Source of the DNA: Glandiceps talaboti
Lineage: Eukaryota; Hemichordata; Enteropneusta; Spengelidae
NCBI RefSeq assembly: GCF_964340395.1
Contig: NC_135550.1
Coordinates: forward strand, 22,142,176-22,206,175
Length of the DNA: 64,000 nucleotides
Direction of reading: 5' to 3'
Below, piece by piece: positions 12,501-24,492 of this stretch. Made by a program: the position numbers and the translations under genes. Positions within the stretch are counted from its first letter, which is position 1. Each line of letters starts with the position of its first letter. The notes under the pieces were generated by a model. The model made no database searches. It had not been told where the DNA came from and saw only the letters and a program-made list of their open reading frames with translations.

Positions 12501-15500
12501 AGTCATTAACACAGCCCTGGATAGTAGTCAGCTGAATCATCCACAGTGCATTGCATTGCGGTGGTCTCCTAAAAAGTTTCATTTCCTTTAAACATGTGTA
12601 TGAATCACACTATTGACAGGAAATCCCATCCCCACAGTCTTACCAGGAAAACTAGTTACTTTACCAGGAAAACCCATCCAACAAAGAAAGCCTGTCTGGC
12701 CATGTAATATGTTAATTATGAATACTATTTTCATGTGTTTTATGATTAAATAATGTTCAACTGTTTGTTTGGTTTTGGTGATTACCAATACAGAATCCAA
12801 GCATTCACCTAAGGATGGAACATTCCAGAGTAAACTTTTGTGGAGGTGACATACATGTACAGTCTATGTATTCACAAATTGTAACCTGATACTTCCCAAG
12901 AGTATATAACTTAGTGTGAATGTGGGTACAACTATTAAAAAATGTAAGCAGTGCATAACTGCTCATCATACAAATGTACAAAGGTATACGTGGCAACTGG
13001 TAGTACAAATTGTGTTTATTTTTTTTTAAAAGAAAGGAACTCTGCCTTGATGCTTTAATTGTGATTTGTACATCAGACAGGACAGATTGTCAGTCTTGCA
13101 AGGCTTCCTGTCCTTGGTGACAACAATAACTCACTTTACTGTCATTATTCTGGGTAGACAATTGTTGACACATTTACTGTGAAGTATAGACCCTTTCATC
13201 AGCGTACAATGACCTACCCAAGTTGAGATACCTCCAGGCAGTCACATACATACTGTACTACTGTATGTTGTACCAGTGTCACATATTAGTCAATGTAAAT
13301 ATAGAGTCATGCATTACATGTAAAAATAACAAATCTACACTCACCAAGTCTAGAATTTCCAACATCTTATTTCCAGCATCTTTAATGGTACTACCCATCA
13401 ACTGCACAAAGCCAGAAACTTTCTTGGTGTGGTTATCCTGCAAATAATATGAAAATTATAATTTATTAATATCATCTTTTCAAACTTTGGAATAATACAA
13501 TACTTGTAAGAGTAGGAATTACTAGGGTAAAACTGAAGGTAATACAAATTACAATACTGTTACCAAAGGGGGTTCATATTAAACATGTTTTAAAGGAATG
13601 GAGTGAAATTTTTCTTTTGCTTTATAGGATTGGTCTGTATTAATATGCAGATGTCACTAATGATGACAAAGTCATACAATCTACACAAAACTGAGTTTAT
13701 TTAATATGGTAGTTGTCTGGAATTGATCATCCTTCTTAAAAGAAATGTGGATAATTGCAAAGCCTGTTGCACACATTTTACATACACACACACACACACA
13801 TACTAGTACTACTAGTATAGTAGTTCATTCTCAGACAACAACCAGTACATATGATATCTATAATTACAATGCTATTAGTAACCACATATTGGCAGACACA
13901 TTGGGACCAACCCTCCACCTACTGACCTGCACTCAACTTGATCACACATTCTGCTGGCAATTACAGACATGATCCTACACATTACTAATAAATGTAGTCA
14001 TTCACTGCTTGTTTTATTGTATGCCAACACAAAAAAATGATCTCATATACACCTCTAACTTCAGGACATTTCCAACCAAGCGTAAAGCTGACTCAAGACA
14101 TTGATATTTGCATTATTGGGATGTTGACATTATATACAGTACATCTCACAATATTGAAGCTAGTCAAACTTTAGCAAAAGTATGAATACTTATTATTCAT
14201 TATAATATGAAATACCTCAGTCCATGTACAAAAGCAGTTGTCTTTAATAAGACTTTAGTAAGACTTTAATAACCAATATGATTTAACAGATGTTTCCCTT
14301 GTTATCTGACACACACAACTCAGATGTGATGAATGAACTCCACTGTTTCATTGTATCATGGTACACATCAAAACTTCTCTGAATAGAAAACTCATTTAAT
14401 TACAGAAACTGATAAAAGACTGAATGAGATTGAGAGTCATTCTCCATGACATCATAAAATAATTGACATAGACTCACGTCGTAGTAAAACAAGTTGCCTT
14501 CTTTAGCTCTAAAATATCTTCTTTTCCATCCCTTCATCAACGATGCTTTACTCTGACCAACTGGCAGCTTCTCAATATATCCTTCCATTCTACATAAGTT
14601 ACTGCTATGGTCATCTTCATCATCTTTGTACTGCTGAGTTTGACAGTACATGTCTCTCACAAGAGGAGTCTGTAAAATAAGGTTAACACGTATTTTGTAC
14701 AATTTCTTCTAGTATTTTTTTCAGGGAATTCTAATTATTAGTAATTGTTTTCCAAAATTCAGAGTCCATGAGCTTACGGATGTATTCAACCCTTCATTAT
14801 GACTGAGTTTGTTGGGGTGTGATATATTTGTTTTTTGTTCTCTCATAATTTTATTGTAATATTATCATTTTTATGAGGATGAATCTTATTACTTTTCTAT
14901 TCAAGGCAGTTTAAGTATATTTTTAAAAATATAACATTAGAAATGATGTTATCAAAATCACTGGCAAGTCTTCAATCAACAAAAATTACTTAATTTTGAT
15001 GTGAGATCTGACAAAATATTATTCTGTATTCAGTATAAAACTGGAACTGTACAAACTCATATTATTGTGATTAAAAACATTGCTCAAATATTTCTGCTAT
15101 TACATGACATCCTTAGCATCCAAGACAGTGAAATATAGATATCGCTGTCCTTGGGTTGTCCACATTTAATGAATACTTGTGTCAACTGATACCTATTACA
15201 CAATCTCATTTTACAAGAATGTGTTATGTGCTGGCTAGCTCTAGCTGAGTTATTCAAAGTTGACACATGTTGAGATGAAAGCGCAGCATTATTGCATGTC
15301 CAACACAGTAAACATACAACTATCACATAACAATGCTGGCTTAGACTACCCTATAAATATAACCATATTGCGATATTTATATCTCAACTATTGTTACTTA
15401 TTTAATCATTATTGTGCAATTTTAATCCAAACTATTGTCACATATTTGATTTATTTGACTTCTATAAACTCTGACAATATATCACTAGTCAGTATCATTC

Positions 15501-16874
15501 CCTTGTTGTAATATGTGGATAGTTGCTGGTACTTTAAAGACTTGGCCATTGAAACCAAATACGTGTAGCTAAGCCTGTCTACAGACATTGGTTCAGATCA
15601 GGTATTCACCATTCTACACTAATTAGGTGTAGGCAAGGCAAATAACATATCCAAACCTGTTGACAGGCAAAATGAAATACAATACACAAAAAAGAGGTCA
15701 TTTGATGACAAGGTCAAATTCATTACCATTTTTACATTCACTGGTACTAAATCATGTATAAAAATAGTACCAGGGTAGCTCCAATGTCCTTACAATGTGA
15801 CTAACAATAAACATTGGCTTACAATGGCTCTCTCTTGTTTGTGCTAAAACTGAGGACACCCATCCCATCTGATCTAGCCATACCGCCCATTCCACACAAT
15901 ATATAATTCAAACCATGTTTGAGATAAGCTTAAAATAGGTGTAGTCTGGTTGTTTAAACTATTTTGTATGACAAAAATAGAATATTGAATGACCTGAATA
16001 TAATTTCTGATAAATGCAGGTTATAGTCAATAATTTACAGAATTTGTTGGTGTAATGATAAAGAGTGAAGTACTAATTTTTTTCTCTCAATATTTTGAGT
16101 ATGACTTACCGGATCCCACTTTTTCACCTGTTCCTTGTCAGTGTAGTTAATGGGTACACCCCCTTCACTCAGATCACTTTTATCAAATACCATTGATCCA
16201 TCATATTTGTACACACTTTTTCTATTTTCATCATCCTCATCATCATTTAGACCTGAATTTGGTATAAATTCTGTCTCTGCTGTAGTACCACTTGCTTGGT
16301 TAACATACAAATCACCATCTGGTTTTTGTGCATCAATGTCAAATGATGGTGTCCATTCACTTGGTAAGGTGTCATCATCTCCTTTTTGTGCATCAACATC
16401 AACAGATGGTGTCCAATCATTTTCCACAGGTTTCTCAATTTTTTGTGCATCAATGTCAAATGACGGTGTCCATTCATTTTCCATGGGTTCATCTGCTTTT
16501 TCAATATTTTGTGCATCAATGTCAAATGATGGTGTCCACTCACTTTGTAAGGGTTTTGTAGTTGGTACAGATGTACTTTTATTTGCAGACAGTACTAACT
16601 TGGTTGACGTTGAAACTGATTTAGGTTGTGAGTTTGATGTCTTGGAGTCAGTTTGGCTATCATTATAAACCGGTGTCACTTTTACAGGTTCACTTTTGAT
16701 TACAGTTGTTTCTGTAGGTGTGTTGAAAGTGTCCCCGTTTGGTTTAGGTTTAGGGGTAAATACAATTTTGGTTTGGGTTTTGTATTGTTTGGTGTCACCA
16801 TTCTGAACACCATTTGAAGTTGTCATTTCACCAAAGCCTTTGATCAGCTGGTTGACATTCCCTGGCTCTGCCAT
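6585..16874 (-). CDS. PH domain / actin-fold fusion protein, N-terminal 540 residues (3' exons not found)
   Basis: Seven coding exons join in phase: 16110-16874, 14478-14669, 13345-13437, 11188-11304, 8932-9153, 7396-7518, 6585-6693. Residues 1-255 are low-complexity, with four imperfect repeats built on EWTPSFDIDAQ (about 112-195). Residues 283-385 form a PH domain (starts MEGYIEKL; KGWKRRYF; the late-helix Trp is in LEDWKAAL). From residue 390 an actin fold begins. VDIGTCSVRAG matches the actin phosphate-1 loop DNGSGMCKAG, with Cys for the third Gly/Ser-loop residue and Arg for Lys18. Next come FPIRHSV (actin YPIEHGI) and IYIQQQSVFALYS (actin MYVAIQAVLSLYA, Gln137 kept). The last exon ends in phase 1, just before the expected phosphate-2 loop. 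The remaining actin core was not found down to position 1, so it probably lies left of the window, with the DIRS copy then in its intron. I do not recognise a named orthologue. Membrane-linked actin-related protein is an inference. Confidence 0.82.
6749..6778. repeat. (CAA)n microsatellite
   Basis: About ten AAC/CAA units, in the intron between the 6585-6693 and 7396-7518 exons of the PH-actin gene. Confidence 0.95.
6916..7018. repeat. 53-bp tandem duplication
   Basis: Copies start at 6916 and 6969, both opening GATGAGTGCTGGCTGATAGT and differing at only a few bases near their ends. Intronic. Confidence 0.92.
13784..13801. repeat. (CA)n microsatellite
   Basis: Short run of CA units in the intron between the 13345-13437 and 14478-14669 exons of the PH-actin gene. 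Confidence 0.9.
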
Positions 16875-18300
16875 GGTTTCATACAGTTCTCACAGGAGGC
16901 AAATAAAGAATTAATCTTTGATGAAAGAGGAAGAGCTCGGCCTGATAGTAATATATGTTTACTTTTTATTTAAAAAATCCAGGTCTGCACGTTGTAATGA
17001 TTTATTTCCAGAATATTAACTAGAGTTTCTGAAATGAAAGAGAAAATGACATTATTTTGCTAGCAAACATCTAGATACACACCTCTCAACTTCAAATGAG
17101 TGTCATTGCATCATGTTAAATATTTAACTACATTATCATGTCTGACAAGAGGGAGAACACCATGCACTGTACATAACATCAATTTTGAATTCCATATTTT
17201 GTGGAAAATAACAACTTTTGCTTATAATATTGGTAACATTGTAGTCAGTTCATACACTCACATTCATATTTTTTCATTAATTTCTTTACTGGTCAAAAAT
17301 AATTTTTGAAAAAAAGACAGAAAATATGGAACCTTTAGTTGAGCACCACGACTCTATTAATGTTCAACACAACTCAATGTCTGCTCATCATGTTAGTGTA
17401 AAGTTCATAATACTCCCACTTAAACAAAATATACAGTAAGAAATAAATAAATAAACAAACAAACAAAATAGATAAATGAATAAATAAGTGAAAAAAGAAA
17501 TACTAGTAGTAGTCGTATAAGAAAAGAGAAAACCGAATTTATAAATGAATAATTTTATAATAAATTATATATGAAGCTGAACAAGAGGACTGATCAGTTG
17601 GTTCTCACTAACTTCCACCCTTCTAACATACGCGGTGACATAACGGAAACACAAACAATAAATGCAAGACACTTTCACACGCAACCGTGCAGCTATCACA
17701 GACAATCGCTGGCCGTTCCATTCATTCGACGTTGTATCCTGGGTTAGAACGAACTCAAACTGGTCTAGTCTAATCTGCCCGCATGCAACAAGTGATTTTG
17801 CTCTCTATGTGAAACTTTGACCTAGCAGTTGGCTGTATTTCTTGTCGATCTGACAGTCGAGGTGTGAATCTTGACTTTAAATCATTGCATACTGACGATC
17901 GATGATGTAAACAGAAGCACTCTAGACAAATAATAACACAAACAAAGGACTCCAGTCGATCGACTCTTGTCACTTATACATTACAATGTAACGTATTATC
18001 GTATAAATAACCCAAGCTCGACTTCATGACTTCAGCGCAGACAGATGTTGACGAGACAATTGGACAGCTGTCGAACCAAATGTTTCTGTACAATTTTGTC
18101 AATGGTATCTCTTCAAGAAATGAGAGTTGTGTCTTACCAGATTCAAACTTTGGGAACGGTTGACTCTGTATTTACTAAGAGAAGTATTTCACTGAGGATT
18201 CCCCATTGGCTTCTTCGTTGACAGTGAACACTTTGGCTTTGGACTTCCTCGATCCACAACATGGAGAAGTGGGCGTTGAGGGCGTCATATAAAAGACGGT
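16875..18300 (-). promoter_or_regulatory. Upstream region and probable 5' UTR exon of the PH-actin gene
   Basis: GC and CpG content rise between about 17600 and 18300 compared with the flanks, which fits a promoter. On the minus strand a good donor (CTG|GTAAGA, exon end 18138) and an acceptor shortly before the start codon (TTTGCCTCCTGTGAG, about 16890-16905) suggest a non-coding first exon ending at 18138. The ATG at 16874 opens a 255-codon exon with no earlier in-frame ATG noticed. A TATAAAAG string at 18289-18296 faces right, but no rightward gene was recognised. Confidence 0.45.
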
Positions 18301-19050
18301 CTCGGGTTTATTTGTAAATGTATTATACTAATCATGCTAATAGTAATACTACACAATGGAACAGGCCGTGCCCATGCCAAACCTCTTACGTTATATTCTT
18401 TTGTATTTTTCTTTTTATTAAAGTGGCAAGGCGGTGCATATAATTTGTAATGAGTACACCAACACATCCGGGCCGCTCCTATATAGTGTTGTACACTGGG
18501 CACATATTATGTATATGTGATACTTTTTACTCACAATTCAGATATTCAAAATATTTATAACACAATAATTCATATATCTAGCATTGGAATGAATCTAGTG
18601 ATTAATGCGAATTGTTCAAAACTTAGGCTAAACTGATACACAATGTAATGTAACACAATAAATTCACTGTTAAAGATTTTAATTAACATACCAATGTCTG
18701 CCAGTTATTACAGTTGTTAATCTATTGAAGGTAATTCAATAGGGAGTTGCCTTCCGTAACACTGAATAGTGATATTGTTCATACTTTTCATGAATCAATC
18801 AAAAGAATTTCTTTCTTCTTCCTTCTTTATTATTACAATTTTTTTTTTTACTTAGTTCTACAATAAAGTCTTTATACTATTCATTAATGGTGTGACCATC
18901 AAACTGTGTACTGGAATGATGAGAATATTCAAGATAAAACCTGTGTATAATTTCAGAACTTGCTGACTTAATTAATTGTGAGAGCGAAGCGTTGGCACTG
19001 TGATAGATTTCAACTCAATATAGGATTGGGCAAGACATAATCTATAACAG

Positions 19051-19427
19051 AATTCAATTTGATATCAAAACAATTCAATTTGATATCAAAACAATTCAAT
19101 TTGATGTCAAAACAGAATTCAAACAGAATTCAATTTGATGTCAAAACAGAATTCAATTTGATATCAAAACAAAATTCAATTTGATATCAAAACAATTCAA
19201 TTTGATATCAAAACAATTCAATTTGATGTCAAAACAGAATTCAAACAGAATTCAATTTGATGTCAAAACAGAATTCAATTTGATATCAAAACAAAATTCA
19301 ATTTGATATCAAAACAATTCAATTTGATATCAAAACAGAATTCAATTTGATATCAAAACAATTCAATTTGATATCAAAACAGAATTCAATTTGATGTCAA
19401 AACAGAACTCAATTTGATATCAAAAAA
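19051..19427. repeat. AATTCAATTTGATATCAAA satellite with 122-bp higher-order unit
   Basis: The basic unit is 20-23 bp around the palindrome TTTGATATCAAA, with a TTTGATGTCAAA variant. Six-unit blocks beginning at 19052 and 19174, with a third starting at 19296, give a higher-order period of 122 bp. The first two blocks look identical, including a short truncated unit, so the amplification is recent. Confidence 0.95.
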
Positions 19428-19581
19428 GTAATGTTGATCATCAGCAAGAATCATAGTAAAAAAAAGCAACAAATGTTGAAAGTTATGTAGTTGTAGCCTG
19501 TTTATGGCACTATAGTGGTACTATGTTTATCTCTCATACCATGTAAGAGATAAGCTGAGTACCACTAGTACTGTAAATAGA

Positions 19582-19674
19582 CTAGAGTAGTCGTAACTGT
19601 CTGGCAAAGCTGAGTATAAGTTTGGAGTGAGTAGTCGTAACTGTCTGGCAAAACTGAGTATAAGTTAGGAGTAT
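19582..19674. repeat. 44-bp tandem pair
   Basis: Two copies of a unit beginning GTAGTCGTAACTGTCTGGCA, nearly identical and directly adjacent. Confidence 0.85.
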
Positions 19675-20799
19675 CACTTTGAGCAGAGTAAAGGACTATC
19701 GTCATAGATAATGCAATAAAACAACAACAATAATGTCCAACTCTTCATTACATCAAAATGTTGATGAGAAAAAATAATTTGGAAACAATAACATAAACAG
19801 ACATTATCTCCACCTGAATGACTTTGAAGGAATGACCTTTCTGTTGTTTGTAGTCTGTTAAAAAGGTATCTAAATTTAAAAACTTGCTGATAATTTTTTA
19901 TGGTGCTCAGTGACAATTCATAAGATCAGAGAGCCTCTCATTTCTACAATGACGACTATTCTCTCAGTTAAATTACACATTTGGAAAATTTCAACATCCA
20001 CAACTCAGAGACAAAGAAAATAAAAGGAATCAATAAAAACAAATATCCAAACCATGTATAAAGGGTTGTTGTACCATTATAGGTCCATACATGCCAGGGA
20101 AATGAAAGCAAAGCAGATGTTAATGAAAGACAATCTGAAATCAGTATCATACGTCTGTAACCATTGGTGTTTATTTTCAGTATTTATATTTGATGATATA
20201 CATACATACATACATGTACAGACATTTTGTCCAAACTACTGTAAATAGTAGAAAGTCATAACACAATTCACTGAATCTGTATTGCACAAACTGTACTGGC
20301 TTATTTACATGAATGGAAAATTTAATCCCTTCAGACCAATAAAAGTAGTTTACTCTCTCACATCTTGTAAAGTTGGAAGTAGGTAATGAGCTATGACATC
20401 ATCAAATGAGAACCAATATTCCATTTTCCAAATATTTGATAATAAAATAATTTAACAGATAATTTTGTAACATATCTGATTTTCCAACCACTACTGAATG
20501 TCTAGAAGACATTTTCAAATTATACATATTCTTTATGGATTAAATGATTGACTTAAAATGATTTAAATATCTTTGCACGTTTCTGTAGTAGTAAGCATAA
20601 AACCAAAATTAAAATTCATAAGAAATAGGTTTATTTCCATTAAATTTAATCACTTTCCTTTCACTTTTAAAAGCCCAAAACAGATTTAAAGTTGTCAGAA
20701 CAAAGAAGCCTTGCACTGGAAGTGTACTTTCTATCTACCTTCACATGCAATACACCAGTGTTATGTGGCCATTAAAATCCAGGATGTTAGTTTATTTCT

Positions 20800-21435
20800 G
20801 AGATTGTTTACATGGTATTCTACATCTCATGCAGTTCACTGTGTTAATGTGATTGAATGGTTCATTAATAGTCACTTTACAGTCTATAATTAATTACTAC
20901 ATCACTGACTCTGGGCTCCAAGGGTGAGTCTCGTTTAGTTAAATCTAATTTGAATTGTCAAAGTCAAAAAAATGCAAGGATACCTGAATCATTTAACATT
21001 TGTCTGTGATAAAATACATTTATTTAATTCAGAACTTGAGTGAGTTGGATAAAAAATACTAAAAATTGAAAATAATAACAGCTTGAGATTTCTCAGGTAA
21101 ATCTATTACCAAATTATTAAAATTAAAAGTAATTTTGGATGTCTGTTTATTTCAGTTGCTTTTAATTTCTTAGATTGTTTTCATCATAACCAACATGTCA
21201 CACAGTTCACTGTCTTAAAGTGATTGAACATTAATTTAGCATATGCACAGTCTATGATATAATTATTACATGGAACCAAAGGTATATTATCTGGGGCCAA
21301 AGCTTTATAACTATAGTCTAGCTAAGAATTGTAAATCCAATATGGATTGTCAAGGTCAAATATGTAAAGATAGCTGAATGATTTATGATTGTCCATAATA
21401 AAATCATACGATTTTGAACTTGAGTTTGGTAATAC
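20800..21435. repeat. Diverged tandem duplication, period about 375 bp
   Basis: The segments at about 20800-21060 and 21175-21435 share an order of motifs: CAGTTCACTGT, GTGATTGAA, CAGTCTAT, TGGATTGTCAA or TGAATTGTCAA, a stretch with AAGGATA/AAGATA followed by CTGAAT, GATAAAAT/AATAAAAT, and GAACTTGAGT. Divergence is high, with several small gaps, so this is an old duplication. Confidence 0.7.
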
Positions 21436-21768
21436 CATACTACAACTACAAACTGATCAAGATTTCTTCTGTACAGTAATTGTGTACAAAAATCACTGGA
21501 ATGTCCATGATAGATTTCTAGACTCTGGTATATACAATACAACTGTATATGAGTATACAATATCAGCATTCCCACAGACCCTGTAGTTCACTCCAGAGTC
21601 CATGGTATTCCCTGTATAAGCAATCTGAGGCTTGGCATGGTATAGCAGTGGCACATATGTGAGTACTCTGTCTACAGCTAGTCTGAACCTTTTGACACTG
21701 TGAACTTGATTGTCGATTATCTAGCTAGCTGCATTCTTTGGTAAATATACACCAAAGTGTCAATGTTT

Positions 21769-21963
21769 TTACAATTTCTCACTGGGTATTTCATCTTTTT
21801 TTATTTCTTCCTTTTTCTCAGTATTGGAGGCTGCATCATTGCCAGCTGCTGAAGTGTCCTCAGCTTTGGTTTTGACTGGTGTGCTCTTTGGCTTCATCTT
21901 ACTGGTACTTTCATCTGCATCAATTCTGGTGTGTTCGGTTTTGATTAATTCCATCAGTTCATC
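21769..21963 (-). CDS. SIRT2: SIRT2 alternative last exon B (acidic/lysine-rich tail)
   Basis: Encodes [15 protein letters not shown], then a Lys/Glu/Thr-rich tail of about 50 residues, with its stop at 21769-21771. The acceptor is TTATTTAG|GATG. This helix matches the human SIRT2 segment KELEDLVRREHASID, so it is probably the ancestral last exon. Confidence 0.85.
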   Translation of the reverse strand, partial: DELMELIKTEHTRIDADESTSKMKPKSTPVKTKAEDTSAAGNDAASNTEKKEEIKKDEIPSEKL

Positions 21964-24395
21964 CTAAATAACAGCAAACATAACACACATGTGATAACAT
22001 TTAATCTAATTTTGTTCTTTTTATCAAAGTCCAAGAAAGAGTTGATTTTCAGCAGTATATTCAATCACTTTATGTTTGATATGACTTTTAGATGGTCTTC
22101 TCCTGGTACTTTTTATACCGCTGCAACTGCTTCTACTGCGCTGTAGATTATTTCGTAAGGTTTCAAGTTTTCTATGTTCCTTTTCTATCATATCCAGAAG
22201 GTGTTTCTGTTGGTAGGAAAAGACAAGGGAGTCCCTTTGTCTAAGACACTTTTATCAATGGACACAATCTACACAGCAACATAAAACCCTTCCTTGTGAA
22301 AAAACCCTGAATTATCCTGCTAGTAAAGTGACACTACACTCTGTTGACAAAATGGCATACCATGGACAATGAACATTAAACCATCAATGTTTGTGACTGT
22401 GTTTTATAAACTCATAATTTACAGCAATTCTGAGAAGGAGAAAGGCAGCTGTATGGCTCAATCACATTGTACTGATTGTTTGGCAATTTCATTGCAAAGT
22501 ACAAGTTTAAAATATTAAACATTGATGAAAAGGACAATGGTGTCTTAGATTATAGACCAGCATTTACTAGTCTATGCTCATCGTGGCATCCCAAAAGTTC
22601 ATGGTAATCACAAAGTTTTAACCAACTTATTTTTCAGAAATTAAGGTTTATATATTGTAGTAACCCATTACACAGCTGTCTTCAACTTCAATATAATCGC
22701 TGTAAATTTCAACCACTGCATACAAGGAAAACAAAAAAATTAGCAACATAGCTTTTTTCCTATGAAAAACCATTCATCTCGACACTGCAACTATAAACAT
22801 TTAAAGTTATATATCTATCAGTTTGTTACCTTCCAACCCAGCATATCAGCCAATGCAATACAACCATCATCACAATCTCCTTCATAAGCTACATCCCTGT
22901 CACATAAGGAGAAAAAATACAACATTTTAGGCTGAAGAAAGCAGAGAGTTTTTTTTTCTGAACACTGTCAAGTCCAAGTACATCACTGTGCTTAATGTGG
23001 AGTAGTTGACTAAATAAACATTGATGATGAATTAAGTGTCACAGGTATGTTAAACAGATTAGACAGCTGTTGATCAAAATATGTAGTATATGGATTGTTA
23101 AGATGACATGCAAGAACAATGTACATGTAGTCTAATCCCAAGAATCAAAATATCACATAAAAGTGTGTGACTGTAAAACTGACCTGTAGTTGTTGGGAGA
23201 ATCAAACTCTAATCCTTTGCCCATTCCTAAGAACTGCATCAATGGATCAGTCTGAAGTAATAATCAAATACACAATATTACAAAATATTTGGGGGCACTA
23301 TATGCTAACATGAGAAATTTAATTCACACTTCATCATACTCTGCACAAAACTATGATCTACACAGGATAGGATTAAATGAAACACCCCTTTTGCATCTTC
23401 TGTTATGCTAGTGATGAAACATTTGACCAATTTGTCTACTACAAGATCTCTAACATCTGTTTGGAATGAGCTTTATAATAATAACTCTAGAGTGTTCTCT
23501 AGTTTTGACCCAAAAACCTGCTGATAGGGTGGAATGACATGTCAAAGCCCTTCTGTGTAGTAACTATGTGCATTTGATAAAACCAGTAACAACCAATTGG
23601 TCATTCTGGCTTTGTATTCTAACACCGTTACTCCTACTATCATACTCTTCTTAAGTTTCCTGCTTCAGAATGAGTTCTCAAATGACTTTCAATCACCAGA
23701 ATTTATAATTTATTGGACCCAGATTGACAAAGTCTTGGCAAAATTGCAATGTCTACTTATCACTTCAAACTATGTACAATAACTGTTTTCAAATTCCAGT
23801 GATTACTTTATTTACCTGACCACACTTTTCTTTATTGATTAATAATCTGGGGCAGTCATCTGACACTCTGGGAAAAAAAAGAAACTTTTATTAGCGATTT
23901 TCCTTTTTCAATTGTCTTTCCCAAAATAAAGCTTTCTAATGCATGAAGTCTATTATAGCTTTATCATCATGTCAATAGTGGATACAAAACTTCTTGGGCA
24001 TGTGAGACATACCTATGAAAACTCTATTTGATGTGTATTTAGAAAGCAAGAGGTACAAACAAAAGGTTGAACAACTATGGATTCACCCATGATTACTAAT
24101 GGTAACCAGGACTTACCGACTGACTAGAGAGGCAAAAGGTTGAACAACTAGAGATGTACCCATGATCAACAGCAAATCACACTTTGGAAAGTCCTGTTGA
24201 CAAAAAGTATTGCATAAATGACAAATTTATGAACATTCATAGTGTCAAAGTATTCACTCTGTGGTCAGTGATGGCATAAAGGTCATGTCCTGGAAGAATT
24301 TCCTAAGATATGTGACCAAATGGAATGTTACACAAATACAGTATGATTTTCTAAGATAAGTAATCAAAGACAATGTTACACCTTCTCTCTCTGTC

Positions 24396-24492
<97 letters not shown>

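Larger units (their letters stand above)
18301..21768. other. Intergenic stretch between PH-actin gene and SIRT2
   Basis: No exon could be supported here. It contains the 122-bp higher-order satellite, a 44-bp tandem pair and a diverged 375-bp tandem duplication, listed separately. The right end presumably includes the 3' UTR of the longer SIRT2 form. Confidence 0.6.

Noticed and set aside
16150-16668. 172-codon open frame antisense to the PH-actin exon 1
   Set aside because: Shadow of the repeated WTPSFDIDAQ codons.
18289-18296. TATAAAAG as a core promoter for a rightward gene
   Set aside because: No exon or open frame with support follows on the plus strand in the next 3 kb.
19051-19427. 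CRISPR-like regular repeats
   Set aside because: Units are contiguous with no unique spacers, in an animal genome; this is a satellite.
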